From Nereocystis luetkeana (taxonomy: Eukaryota > Sar > Phaeophyceae > Laminariales > Laminariaceae): DNA of 64,000 bases. Each line of letters opens with the position of its first letter. Position 1 is the stretch's first letter. The stretch spans positions 6,860,776 to 6,924,775 of the forward strand of contig JARUPZ010000010.1 in NCBI GenBank assembly GCA_031213475.1, in the 5' to 3' direction. A program made the position numbers and the translations under genes. The notes under the pieces are model-generated. The model did not search any database. It saw nothing but the letters and a program-made list of their open reading frames with translations, and was not told the origin of the DNA. Below, in pieces: positions 56,331 to 62,124 of the stretch.

Positions 56331-58609
56331 ACAGAACATCTACAGATCACTCCTTGATGATCTGGATCTTTGAGGGCAGATTGACTCCCGATCTGTATGA
56401 TCTGTATGATCTGTAGTATATAATCTAGCTCATGTTGCCGGGTGGGAGTCGTACAATCCGCACGATCCACAGTAGCGCATGTTTCCGGGGATTGGATCGG
56501 TATGTACTTTGCAGATCCTGTACCCCTCACTACGGTAGCTGAGGAACTGCAGTAGATGCTCTAGATAGATAGATGGATAGATAGATAGATCATGAGCTGT
56601 TTAAGGTGCGGCAGCTTCGGTAAAATGGTCGATAGCCCACACTACTTCCTCATTTCTAAGGTTGTGACTTGGCTACCTGTAAGTCAATTCGTATATTATT
56701 ACCACTCTGTCCCTCGATAAAACGTGCGTTTCGATTCAATATTAGAATTTAAACGGTAATTATATTCCCGGACATAGTGGTACAACCAACGTACCTGGTG
56801 TATATAGTAGCGTTTTTCAGGATATTGTTCGTAGCAACTTTTGTTAGAAAGACTATGTCGTCAAATTTCATCCTGCTTTTGTGCTCTTGTTCAGATCGGT
56901 ATCATATTATTTGCGTTTTTCAGGCTGTCATAGTGATGTTCCCAAAAGTGATGAATCCATTTTGATCCTGATTTTGCAAATAAATGCTTGGATCAGGATC
57001 GTAGTACGTACAGCTCTAGTAGTGTTTTTCAGACTATGTGTACTATTACGGGGGACCATAGTAAATAGGACCTACGGTACCCACAAAAACCTACCAGGTA
57101 TATATTTCGCTATTTCTACAATCAAAATTTTGGTCCTATTTACTATGGTTCCCCGTAATAGTGTAATGTATCAGGCTGGGTCTTATGCAAAATTTTTTAA
57201 GTGATTGAAAAAGGCAGGAAGTCGGATTTTCCATAGGCAAAAAGCCATACCAGATCGGTGCGCCATGTGCCGTCTTATCGTGATTTTGGTTTTATCTCAT
57301 TGGAGAACTAAAAAAACACAACACAACCGACATTTTGAACTCCACGTGGACCACGACACGAACGAGAGTCGCTCACGCCGGGTTGGGCGATCGACCTTCA
57401 CCACCAGCTCCTCGAAGGAAGCAGCGGAATGTGGAACCCCCTGGGGAGCTGCGTAAGGGGTCTGCTAGTCGCTGGACCAGCAAGGAGCTCTCGCCTTCGC
57501 GGAGCATGAGCTGCTTGCGGCGGTCGCAGTCAGAAAAATTATGTTTGATTGTTTTGATGCTGCTGCTGTAGTCTCGTCCTATTCGTTTCCAAAGTTGTTT
57601 TGCCTAGAGCAGCTGCAGTTGGGCGGCCGCAAGGGACACGATGGTGGCCAAGGTACTGATGCCCTCCCTCTCCCTGGTGGCCGATGCACAAGTGTTGGAG
57701 CCCAGCTGTGTACAAGCGTAACCAAGCATGTAGCGTCGTGACCCGTCATGAACCCAGTCTATAACCTAAACAAAATTGTATAATGCCACCGAGGTCTTGT
57801 GCAAAGACAAATTTATCACTTTCAGAGTTGATCAGAAAAGGCTGCCAAAAAAAATCATTTCATGGAATTTCAGGAGTGATAAAATCTCGGAGGAACATTT
57901 TTTCCACCAAACAGGCCCCATAAGACGTGATTTTGATAAACTTTGATCAGATATGGGACCAGATACCCCGAAGCCTCCGTAAACAGTCATATAATCACCT
58001 CAAAAAAATTTGCATAAGATCCGGCCTCTGACCATGAGTGTAAGGTTTCAGGCACCATGTACGAGTGTATTTTAAAAAATAACTGAATGCCCGCTTCCAC
58101 CTTGTTCTTCAGATCGGCATTATAATATGGTACCAGGTAGGTAGCGTTTTGCAGTGTAGTTTTCCCCCCAAAATCTGAACGTTCGTTTCCCTCCTGTTCC
58201 TCGTTTGCTTCTTGTTCTCGTTCCTGATTTAGTTTCTGCTTTTTTTTCGTATTTATATTTTTCTGCGGATCGACACCGTGGCCTCCCACCCCCATCGAGT
58301 ACCCCCCCCCCCCCCGCCCCTCCCCATCCCTCCTTCCTTCGGCCCGGGCAGCTCTTTCCTTCTGCCAACTGCTCGCCCTCTAAGCCCCACCCCCCTCTTC
58401 TTATTATTTTTCCTCTGCAGATCGATATGGTGGCCTCGGAAGTAGACATGGACTCCGCCGCGGGGGACGAGGAGGACACCTTCGCCGCCGCCGTAGACAA
58501 CGTCAAGCCGGAGGCGTGGATGAAGTCCAAGAAGACTTCCTACTCCGCTAGAACATTGGGCGGCGACTCCTTCCGAACCCGAAACAGGGACGTGTGTTCC
58601 ATCATGTGA
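29372..58609 (+). CDS. Split host gene: EF-hand-like, coiled-coil protein with CAAX box
   Basis: Assembled from exons at 29372-29453, 37583-37737, 41741-41785, 42096-42260, 43500-43675, 44198-44471, 45442-45522, 48704-48757, 49611-50570, 56143-56241, (57408-57452), 57608-57652 and 58421-58609. Total CDS is about 2325-2370 bases, 774-789 residues. Phases match at each junction, including phase 1 at exon 1/2 and phase 2 at exon 5/6. The N-terminus (ELSYLRQRF, then GSENGGKMSVSQVVE) resembles an EF-hand whose loop has lost acidic ligands. The middle has repeated DSLxxLxxS motifs and RRRSV, RRASV and KRHSF basophilic sites. A 320-residue Ala/Glu/Arg-rich coiled coil follows, then WWQCIVCDPE and an acidic tail ending CSIM, a CAAX-type prenylation motif. 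I infer a membrane-attached, possibly phosphorylated scaffold. The family is not recognised. Introns reach 8 kb. Confidence 0.7.
29542..29671. repeat. Two adjacent miniature inverted repeats, family C
   Basis: Units at about 29542-29599 and 29616-29671 share an AAATGTAA..CGTTTGGTAT left arm and a CGGTCC(T)TACA right arm. Related copies are near 59679-59741 and 63852-63912, with fragments near 40610, 52410-52500, 53685 and 56750. They are non-coding and lie in intron 1. Confidence 0.6.
29680..31280. other. Intron 1 part, no gene
   Basis: Dense in TACCTGGTA and TACAGCAGTA motifs (for example about 30078, 30221, 30488 and 30885). TTGTTG and TGTTGTTGCTGTTG tracts lie near 30155-30190, and A-rich and (TA)n runs at 30990-31196. 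No exon with paired splice sites was found. Confidence 0.5.
31288..31336. repeat. (TTG)n microsatellite
   Basis: About 49 bases of almost pure GTT/TTG repeats in intron 1. Confidence 0.9.
32052..32545 (-). pseudogene. LINE ORF2 C-terminal fragment
   Basis: The minus-strand frame 32545-32345 reads TTVRRRRLLFAGFVTRMG, EERLPKRVMFGEM and GGKGYSGGQ. After a frameshift near 32355, frame 32360-32052 reads WMRYLEEDLKEFGIELE and AAQKAGRWFRRVEEGAEVF. Together these resemble the post-RT tail of Jockey/I-like LINEs that I associate with brown algal genomes (from memory). It is a 5'-truncated, frameshifted remnant, antisense to the host gene in intron 1. Confidence 0.65.
32600..34770. other. Intron 1 part, no gene
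   Basis: AT-rich in 33130-33700 with many short A-runs. An inverted pair TTGTGAAATT / AATTTCACA lies near 33280-33335. An ATTAATATTAATATTAAT run is at 34250-34270. No exon was recognised. Confidence 0.5.
34780..35118. repeat. 181-bp tandem duplication
   Basis: GGCACGCTCGTCGATTATTA at 34780 is matched by GGCACGCTCGCCGATTCTTA at 34961. The similarity continues through CAACT(T/C)GCGCTCTACGAC and the downstream CCTATCCCCGG and GTCTTGCGTTT-like blocks. It is degenerate and interrupted on the right by a MITE at 35119. No function was recognised. Confidence 0.65.
35119..35230. mobile_element. MITE, family A (copy 2)
   Basis: 112 bases between TA dinucleotides. The left arm reads TACGGGGGACCATAGTTAA, and the right arm is its near-exact complement ending CCCCCGTA. 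The loop contains ATATACCAGGTATAGG, so the TACCAGGTA motif sits inside this copy. Confidence 0.88.
35231..37582. other. Intron 1 part, no gene
   Basis: A degenerate CCTTACCC/CCCTAGC tract (35398-35450) looks like decayed telomere-type sequence but is not a clean array. GATCT-rich repeats occupy 35770-36060. From 37260 the strand becomes T-rich, forming the pyrimidine tract before exon 2. Confidence 0.5.
37583..37737 (+). CDS. Exon 2
   Basis: The acceptor GAAGCAG|GG is preceded by a long T-rich tract, and the donor is AAG|GTGATC. Its first two bases complete the Gly codon begun in exon 1, then it reads SENGGKMSVSQVVE and ends SLEDVIK. The junction makes an EF-hand-like loop. Confidence 0.7.
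37808..37821 (+). promoter_or_regulatory. Candidate recursive splice site
   Basis: TTTTCCAG|GTAGGT joins a good acceptor directly to a good donor within intron 2, about 77 bases after exon 2. An exon starting at 37815 in phase 0 would hit TAG after five codons, so a zero-length (ratchet) site is a better reading than an exon. Confidence 0.35.
38540..38625. repeat. GATCT-type dispersed repeat
   Basis: Reads TTGTGCAGGATCTGTTG, then AGTGCAGACCCAGCCCAGG and a GATAGATCATG end. Related copies lie near 45829-45900, 53350-53415, 56455-56530 (reverse) and 59440-59500. Confidence 0.6.
39759..39861. mobile_element. MITE, family A (copy 3)
   Basis: 103 bases between TA dinucleotides with the same arms (TACGGGGGACCATAGTTAA and its complement, one mismatch). 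Its loop is shorter and lacks the TACCAGGTA motif present in copies 2 and 4, giving an empty reference version. Confidence 0.9.
40884..41135. repeat. Two family B miniature inverted repeats
   Basis: Copies at about 40884-40970 (GGGACTGCAGTCCCGTTTTG ... TTTGTCCCAACAGCGGGAG) and 41038-41135 (CCCTTAGCCC ... GGGACTGCAGCCCTAAGGG). They are separated by about 70 bases in intron 2. Confidence 0.7.
41325..41575 (+). repeat. Diverged SINE body fragment
   Basis: It shares with the SINE at 16703-17042 the order ATTCGATGC, GACG.GGGA, CGCGATAAAAAA, GAGACGAGCCTACTATG, TGACCCCGGATCT and CGAAGATAGT. The tRNA-like head is missing, and GTAGGATAGTAGGATA repeats interrupt it. Confidence 0.65.
41741..41785 (+). 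CDS. Exon 3
   Basis: 45 bases, phase 0 at both ends. Strong pyrimidine tract and acceptor (TTGTTCTTGAAG|GTC), strong donor (GAG|GTGAGG). Encodes VAAAAKEQEGSGGPE. Confidence 0.7.
42096..42260 (+). CDS. Exon 4
   Basis: 165 bases, phase 0. Acceptor TACAAGCAG|GGC, donor CAG|GTGCGT. Contains two copies of a short motif, SREDSLAELRSSF and DRNDSLAQLESSF. The frame stays open upstream into ATGACTACGGCCATGCATG, but that stretch recurs (reversed) in introns 5 and 6, so I place it in the intron. Confidence 0.7.
43500..43675 (+). CDS. Exon 5
   Basis: Acceptor GTTCGCCCAG|GTA, donor GCGAG|GTGAGG, ending in phase 2. Encodes a Pro/Gly/Ser-rich stretch with the basophilic site MRRRSVTGSSPG. The split Arg codon is completed by exon 6. 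Confidence 0.7.
43755..44680. repeat. Duplicated intronic repeat flanking exon 6
   Basis: A block beginning GCTTGCCTTAGTCATTTGAC near 43768 recurs near 44511, with the shared order GAGACGGAGCAC, TAATAGAGAC, CCTCCAA.ATGTGG, long G-runs, TACTCGA and CATGCATGGCCGTAGTC. The first copy is in intron 5 and the second in intron 6. The last 17-base part also occurs reversed just before exon 4 (42030-42050). Confidence 0.75.
44198..44471 (+). CDS. Exon 6
   Basis: Acceptor GAAAACTAG|GGCC after a T-rich tract, donor GGCTTG|GTGAGA. Starts RADSLTALQRSV, a third copy of the DSLxxLxxS motif. It then has IPQRRASVTRPGG, a Lys/Gly-rich patch and KKQTSEEELLDTA. Confidence 0.75.
45442..45522 (+). CDS. Exon 7
   Basis: 81 bases, phase 0, acceptor TGTGGTCAG|GAT, donor AAG|GTATTA. 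Contains VPKKRHSFTVPKDWSEAAAK, with a KRHSF phosphosite-like motif. Confidence 0.7.
45770..45985. repeat. GATAGATC/GATCT repeats
   Basis: Tandem CAGATAGATC units (45780-45812), then TTGTGCAGGATCTGTATACG and AAGTGCAGACACATCCCAGG as at 38540, then further GATC-containing words. Intron 7. Confidence 0.6.
46101..46380. repeat. 145-bp tandem duplication
   Basis: TGCTGTTTGAGATTGTTTTA at 46101 recurs as TGCTGTTTGAGATAGTTTTA at 46246. Both units continue through CAGGAAACGCC, AACGCCCA.TAT and TGTTGTGTTTACACGACTAA to CCTGTAC. Scattered substitutions indicate an older duplication. Intron 7, non-coding. Confidence 0.85.
46400..47860. other. Intron 7 part, no gene
   Basis: Very rich in TACCTGGTA-type palindromes between 46550 and 47060. 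A GC-richer stretch (47280-47800) has open frames on both strands but no paired splice signals or recognised domain. Confidence 0.5.
47870..48575. repeat. Degenerate GGTC/GATC/GTCA minisatellite
   Basis: About 700 bases made almost wholly of four-base words GGTC, GATC, GTCA, GTTG and TGTC. It gives Val/Gly/Ser/Arg-rich shadow frames on plus and Pro/Thr/Asp/Arg-rich ones on minus. It ends shortly before exon 8. Confidence 0.85.
48704..48757 (+). CDS. Exon 8
   Basis: 54 bases, phase 0, acceptor CGTTTCCGTCAG|GAG, donor GAG|GTACAC. Encodes ESLKALSLKTLREDEEAE, which leads into the coiled coil. Confidence 0.7.
49256..49384 (+). repeat. CTCCTCCTACCT pyrimidine minisatellite
   Basis: About ten degenerate CTCCTCCTACCT/CTTCCTCCTCCTAC units lie in intron 8, some 230 bases before exon 9. 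The exon 9 acceptor itself lacks a pyrimidine tract, so this array may substitute for it. Confidence 0.85.
49611..50570 (+). CDS. Exon 9 (coiled coil)
   Basis: 960 bases, 320 codons, phase 0. Very rich in Ala, Glu, Arg and Lys with heptad-like spacing, for example EEAEEMAAAAAEAAAVEAE and ERGEREARLLREAAESAG. Donor choice: GGCTGAG|GCAAGG gives exactly phase 0 and is a GC-type donor. The frame remains open through a G-rich stretch to 50861, but that part reads as Gly runs. The acceptor is either GATCGCCAG|CAG or AAAAG|GTT a few codons upstream. Confidence 0.75.
50571..53260. other. Intron 9 part, no gene
   Basis: Starts with a G-rich tract (50575-50670). A (TA)n run lies at 51277-51296, a family B inverted repeat at 51356-51430, and family C-like fragments at 52405-52505. 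T-rich DNA follows. No exon was recognised. Confidence 0.5.
51356..51430. repeat. Family B miniature inverted repeat
   Basis: Arms GCGAACTGCGCCCCCGTTG and TTGTCCCCAATACGGGACTG with a TACTTGAAATTTGACTGG core like that at 41080-41100. Confidence 0.65.
53262..53415. repeat. GATCT-type dispersed repeat with 50-bp direct repeat
   Basis: GATCTGTATGATCTGTATGATC is followed by two copies of GTCGGGTGGGAGACGTCTAA (about 53297 and 53331). A reversed AGGATCTG/GTGCAGACC-like part then runs to 53415. The same order recurs at 56395-56530. Confidence 0.65.
53978..54084. repeat. 24-27-bp minisatellite with KpnI/SmaI-like cores
   Basis: Four consecutive units of GGGTACCCGGGTATATACTC plus a short CTGAG/GGG link. 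Related TACCCGGGTA palindromes recur at 55400-55650. Confidence 0.85.
54585..54653. repeat. Family B miniature inverted repeat
   Basis: Arms AGTGCGGTCCCGTTTCGGGG and CCCCCGAAATGGGACTGCG, loop CAAACCACTCTAAATTAGAA. A half copy (TTAGTCCCCAAAATGGGAGT) lies at 54403-54422. Confidence 0.75.
54660..56142. other. Intron 9 end, no gene
   Basis: A GGGA/GAGA purine tract (55145-55225), then TACCCGGGTA/TACCTGGTA-type words (55330-55650) and degenerate ATTGATTG repeats (55750-55935). A T/C-rich stretch follows (55970-56110) that serves as pyrimidine tract for exon 10. Confidence 0.55.
56143..56241 (+). CDS. Exon 10
   Basis: 99 bases, phase 0, acceptor GATGTTTTAG|GAG, donor GAG|GTGAGC. Encodes EHRHSLEGANVSFEDVD and then GRAWWQCIVCDPE. 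The WWQCIVC stretch is the most domain-like part of the protein, but I do not recognise it. Confidence 0.7.
56296..56328. repeat. (TA)n microsatellite
   Basis: About 33 bases of uninterrupted TA, 54 bases downstream of exon 10. Confidence 0.9.
56340..56600. repeat. GATCT-type dispersed repeat and GATA run
   Basis: GATCTGTATGATCTGTATGATC and GCCGGGTGGGAGTCGTA as at 53262, the reversed CAGATCCTGTAC part, and then (GATA)n at 56562-56590. Confidence 0.65.
57047..57157. mobile_element. MITE, family A (copy 4)
   Basis: 111 bases between TA dinucleotides. Arms TACGGGGGACCATAGTAAAT and its near complement ending CCCCGTA, with the inverted symmetry extending into the flanks (ACTAT / ATAGT). The loop contains CTACCAGGTATATATT. 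Confidence 0.88.
57408..57452 (+). CDS. Possible exon 11
   Basis: In a GC-rich island (57340-57540) the donor GAGCTGC|GTAAGG is strong. Acceptor CACCACCAG|CTC gives a 45-base, phase-0 exon encoding LLEGSSGMWNPLGSC. All three plus frames are open here for some distance. One reads RKGSASRWTSKELSPSRSM, which would also fit the Ser/Arg-rich style of the gene, so the exon structure is uncertain. Confidence 0.35.
57608..57652 (+). CDS. Exon 12
   Basis: 45 bases, phase 0. Acceptor TTGTTTTGCCTAG|AGC with a good pyrimidine tract, donor AAG|GTACTG. Encodes SSCSWAAARDTMVAK. Confidence 0.5.
58421..58609 (+). CDS. Last exon with CAAX box
   Basis: Acceptor TTTTTCCTCTGCAG|ATC is excellent. The acidic start (IDMVASEVDMDSAAGDEED) is followed by a basic stretch and ends RNRDVCSIM then TGA. 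CSIM fits C-aliphatic-aliphatic-X for farnesylation, suggesting membrane attachment of the mature protein. Confidence 0.75.
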   Translation: MDMVASEVDMDSAAGDEEDTFAAAVDNVKPEAWMKSKKTSYSARTLGGDSFRTRNRDVCSIM

Positions 58610-58739
58610 AAACACATTTTTTTACGGGGGGGGGGGGGGGGCGGTGGTGGTCACCCCTGGGTGGTGGCAACAAAAGGAGAGCCTGGTGACGAACGAAGAA
58701 AACGGCGACGTATAGTATGTAAGAAAAACGGCGGCTTGT

Positions 58740-59120
58740 AAAAACCGGTGGTGGCTAAAAAACCCGGGCGGTGGCGGAAAGAAACGCGGCTACAGGAAGA
58801 ACCTGATGGCCGAAAAAAAAAAACGGGGACACAAAAAACGGGTGGCATTAGAACCGGTGGGGAAAAAAAACGGTGACCGGTGGAAAAAAGCCCGGCGGCA
58901 AGAAACTGGTGGGAAAAACACCGGTACCTTGGAAAACTGGCGACAAAAAACCGGTGGCTTAAAAACCGGTGGTTAACCCGGTGGCTGCCAATGTGGCACA
59001 TCCGGTTGCACATCCGGTGGAAAACCCGGTGGCAAAACCTGGCGGGACAAGTCCGTTGGCACACGAAGTGCAAATCAAGTGGAAAACCCGGGGGCACATT
59101 TAGTGGAACAATAGGTGGCG
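58740..59120 (+). repeat. Degenerate AAAACCGGTGG minisatellite
   Basis: Roughly 25 units of 10-20 bases centred on CCGGTGG or CCCGGTGGC with A-rich links, immediately downstream of the host gene. Frames through it are repeats of Gly/Lys/Pro/Val and are not taken as genes. Confidence 0.85.
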
Positions 59121-59394
59121 CACCAGCCGGCTGGGACTGGAAGACGAAAGGAAACGTACGTGCGTACTTGTTGTGGTGGCGTTGGTTTGGACCTAGAGAG
59201 AGGGGCGTTCCGACAACGCGCTAGGTATACCTGCCCGGTGGCGTGCTTTTTTTTTCGGTATGCTGTGCGAAAGGGGGGTCCTGGCTGTTTGGGTTCGGGT
59301 GCATCGAAGCGTTTGAGACGGCGAGCAGCAAGAGTTTGGAGTCGCGCTGAGCGCCGTGAGCCTATTCCACACAACAAGAGCGATAGAGAGACCA

Positions 59395-59640
59395 CGATCT
59401 GGATGATCTGAACCCGAGCCTGCCGTTGTTAAGTTGTTGTGCCGAGATCTGTAATAGTATCCACCTCAGGAAAACGTGTGCTGAATTGGATAGATCGTGT
59501 TCAGGTGGCTTCCACCCGCAGCAAGATTTTTTGAGCTGTGGCAGTAGACCATACCGTACGGATCAGGAACGTGTGTGTCTGCCTGCCTTGAAGTGTCTAG
59601 ATCATCAAGTGGGGATCGATGATGATCTGTCTGCCCGAAT
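59395..59640. repeat. GATCT-type dispersed repeat
   Basis: GATCTGGATGATCTGAACC, GCCGAGATCTGTAATAG, a CTCAGGAAAACGTGTGC block like that at 38590, and GATCATCAAGTGGGGATCGA. Confidence 0.5.
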
Positions 59641-59678
59641 GTTTGAAGTACCAGCTACCAGTGCACCACTCTGGACGG

Positions 59679-59741
59679 AAATGTAAGGACCTTTGGGTCT
59701 TCATGTTGATGAATAAACCATCCTTATATTTCCGAACCGAA
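59679..59741. repeat. Family C miniature inverted repeat
   Basis: GGAAATGTAAGGACCTTTGG on the left and ACCATCCTTATATTTCCG on the right. About 63 bases, non-coding. Confidence 0.65.
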
Positions 59742-59749
59742 CGGTATTA

Positions 59750-61780
59750 GGTTTGTTTGTTCGTTTGTTTGTTTCCTTCCCGCGCATGCTTGGTTGCGAC
59801 GCGTGTACTGTTGTCGTGAATACGTACGTACGCACTGCTGCTTGCTTTAGAGTTATTGTTAGTACCTTTCTACACCTGGTACCACCTGGTAACATTTTTT
59901 CGTACGCGAAAAGGTACACAGGTGCAGTTTTGCAGGCTCAAAGAGGCTTTGTTTCCTGGGGGTGTATCGTTACCGCGCATATTTTTACATGTGCGGTTGC
60001 GAGTGTTGCTTGCTTGTGTGTGTTCCTTCACATTGAATCGTTATTTCTGCCCGTCTACACCTAGCACGAGATCGGTGTCCGTGCCAATTCTTCAATCCTA
60101 GAGAGACATAATAAGCTCTGTGCTTGTGGGCTACTGTTGTTATTCATGTTTACTACAGCAGTATTAATAGTACTCGTAGTGGGTTTGTGCGGTTGCTGAC
60201 GGTGAGGTTGGCGTGCCGCTGTTGCTTCTGGGTGTGTGCGGTTTATGCTAGTAATGATGGACTTCTCCCTTACGTACCAGGTATACGGTTACGTTGTCGT
60301 TGATGCATCTCTGCGGCTATGGCAAGATGGTCCTATTGCGCTTTTTCTTCTTACCCCTTTGTACTATTAATATTAATACCAGGTACATTAATACTGCAAA
60401 GCAAATCCGATACTAAACCCAGGTACCCAGGTAGCTATTATCCACGAATGTGGGTGGGTGTAGTTCTGAAGGTGGGTTCATTAGTGGGCTATTGTGCGGT
60501 TTCTTTCGCGGTGGGCTTCTTAAGGCCGTTGTTGTCGGTGTGTGTGTATGTTTTTTTTTTCAAGATTTCACGTATTTATTTGTGATTGATGTAAGTGAAT
60601 TCCATATTTTATTTCGTATATATATATGTCAAATATATATATGTGAAATTTAACAGGGCAAACTACAAGGAAAGCTAAATTTCACAGTTTTTGGAAGTTG
60701 TTTCACAAGTAAAAACATGAAAACAAAAAACTTCTCTGACAATAACGGCCCGTATGTGGTTGTTGTTGATGAGCTTCTGCATGATATACATTGTTGTTGA
60801 CGACCTCCTTATGCATGCGGTTGGTTGTTGCTGATGAGATTGAATGTGTGTTACTGCTGCTGATTGATTGGCTTCGTCTGCGGTTGTTGCTGATGATGGA
60901 CTACTTGCTTTATTTTTGCGGTTGTTGCTGGTGAGTTGTACGGCCCCCTTTGATCCCTTTTTTCCATGGCGAAAGCTCGTCGTTTAGGCACAAACCTTAC
61001 GTTTTTAATTGATGTCGCCCCATGGTCCGAGTGTTTCACCTGTTTTCTCTCGACGAGTGTGCCGTGTGCTCCGAGCACACCAGTTTTGTTGTTTTGTTAG
61101 AACCAAGCACATCAGATTCTGTCATGCTCAATATATATCAAGTACTACTACTACTACATACCAGGTCTCGGAAATAGGATTTTGATGCCCGGGTCTTGGA
61201 AATTGGATAGAGTGTGGTATCGTTTTCGTTTCCCGGGTGCTAGTACCCCTCAGCTACTATTATTAGTAGTGCTACTCGTGCTGAATACCTGGTACATGGT
61301 TCCCAGGCACCTGGTATTTTTTTGCAGCGGAGAGTACTGGTATATCATACAATGATAGTATCAATAGTCTTATCGTTACGGCCACCAACACACGCTGCTT
61401 CCGTTCATCGCTTTCGCCTGGTAGCTCGACAGCAGTAGTAGTATGATGATGAGTTAACGGTCTTGTCTGGATGTCTGGAGTAGTATTATGATAATGCTCC
61501 AGCTGCTTGATGCCGTAGTTTTACCGTTTGTCCGTTGTCGCGACTGCTGAATGTCTCTCTAGGCCCCCTTATTTTGTCGGTCGGCGTCTTGATGTTGTTG
61601 ATGATGTTTCCCGACGCCGACGACGTGACGCCAAGGCGTGTCTAATAAGCTGTAGGTACCATCGTAACATATTCATTGCTCATCAACGCGTAACAGTACA
61701 ACAGAGTAGTGGTCCCTCCATCCCTCTATAATAATGCTGTCGGTTGAGTGCCGGCTGCCCGCTGGAGTGCCGGCGAAGTC
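59750..61780. other. Intergenic, no gene
   Basis: Contains scattered TACCTGGTA/TACCAGGTA words and a (TA)n run near 60618-60645. Imperfect TGTTGTTGATGA repeats lie at 60755-60930. No supported coding sequence. Confidence 0.55.
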
Positions 61781-61784
61781 GCAT

Positions 61785-61820
61785 GGCACAGATGGCACAG
61801 ATGGCACAGATGGCACAGAT
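61785..61820. repeat. GGCACAGAT tandem repeat
   Basis: Four perfect copies of GGCACAGAT. Confidence 0.95.
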
Positions 61821-61955
61821 GGGATTGACCAGTGTGGCAGGGTGCGGAGTAAATAGTGCCGATTGCCGCTATTGTGGTGCTGGTATTATTGATGATTGAT
61901 GGCTGGCGCATACATGCCGACGCCATAGAGGGACCGACTCCTGTACTTGTTCTAG

Positions 61956-62034
61956 TAGTAGTATAGTAGTAGTAGCAGCAGCAGTAGTAGTAGTAGCAGC
62001 AGCAGTAGTAGTAGTAGTCGTAGTAGTAGTAGAA
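61956..62034. repeat. (GTA/GCA)n trinucleotide array
   Basis: A mixed run of GTA and GCA triplets of about 80 bases. Minus-strand frames here read as Tyr/Cys repeats and are not genes. Confidence 0.9.
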
Positions 62035-62124
62035 GAATTGTGCGAGGTCGCTAGATTCTAATTCGAAGGATAAGTGACCACGAGTTGTCATTGAAATTGG
62101 TAACCTGCTCGAACGACCGCCCAA

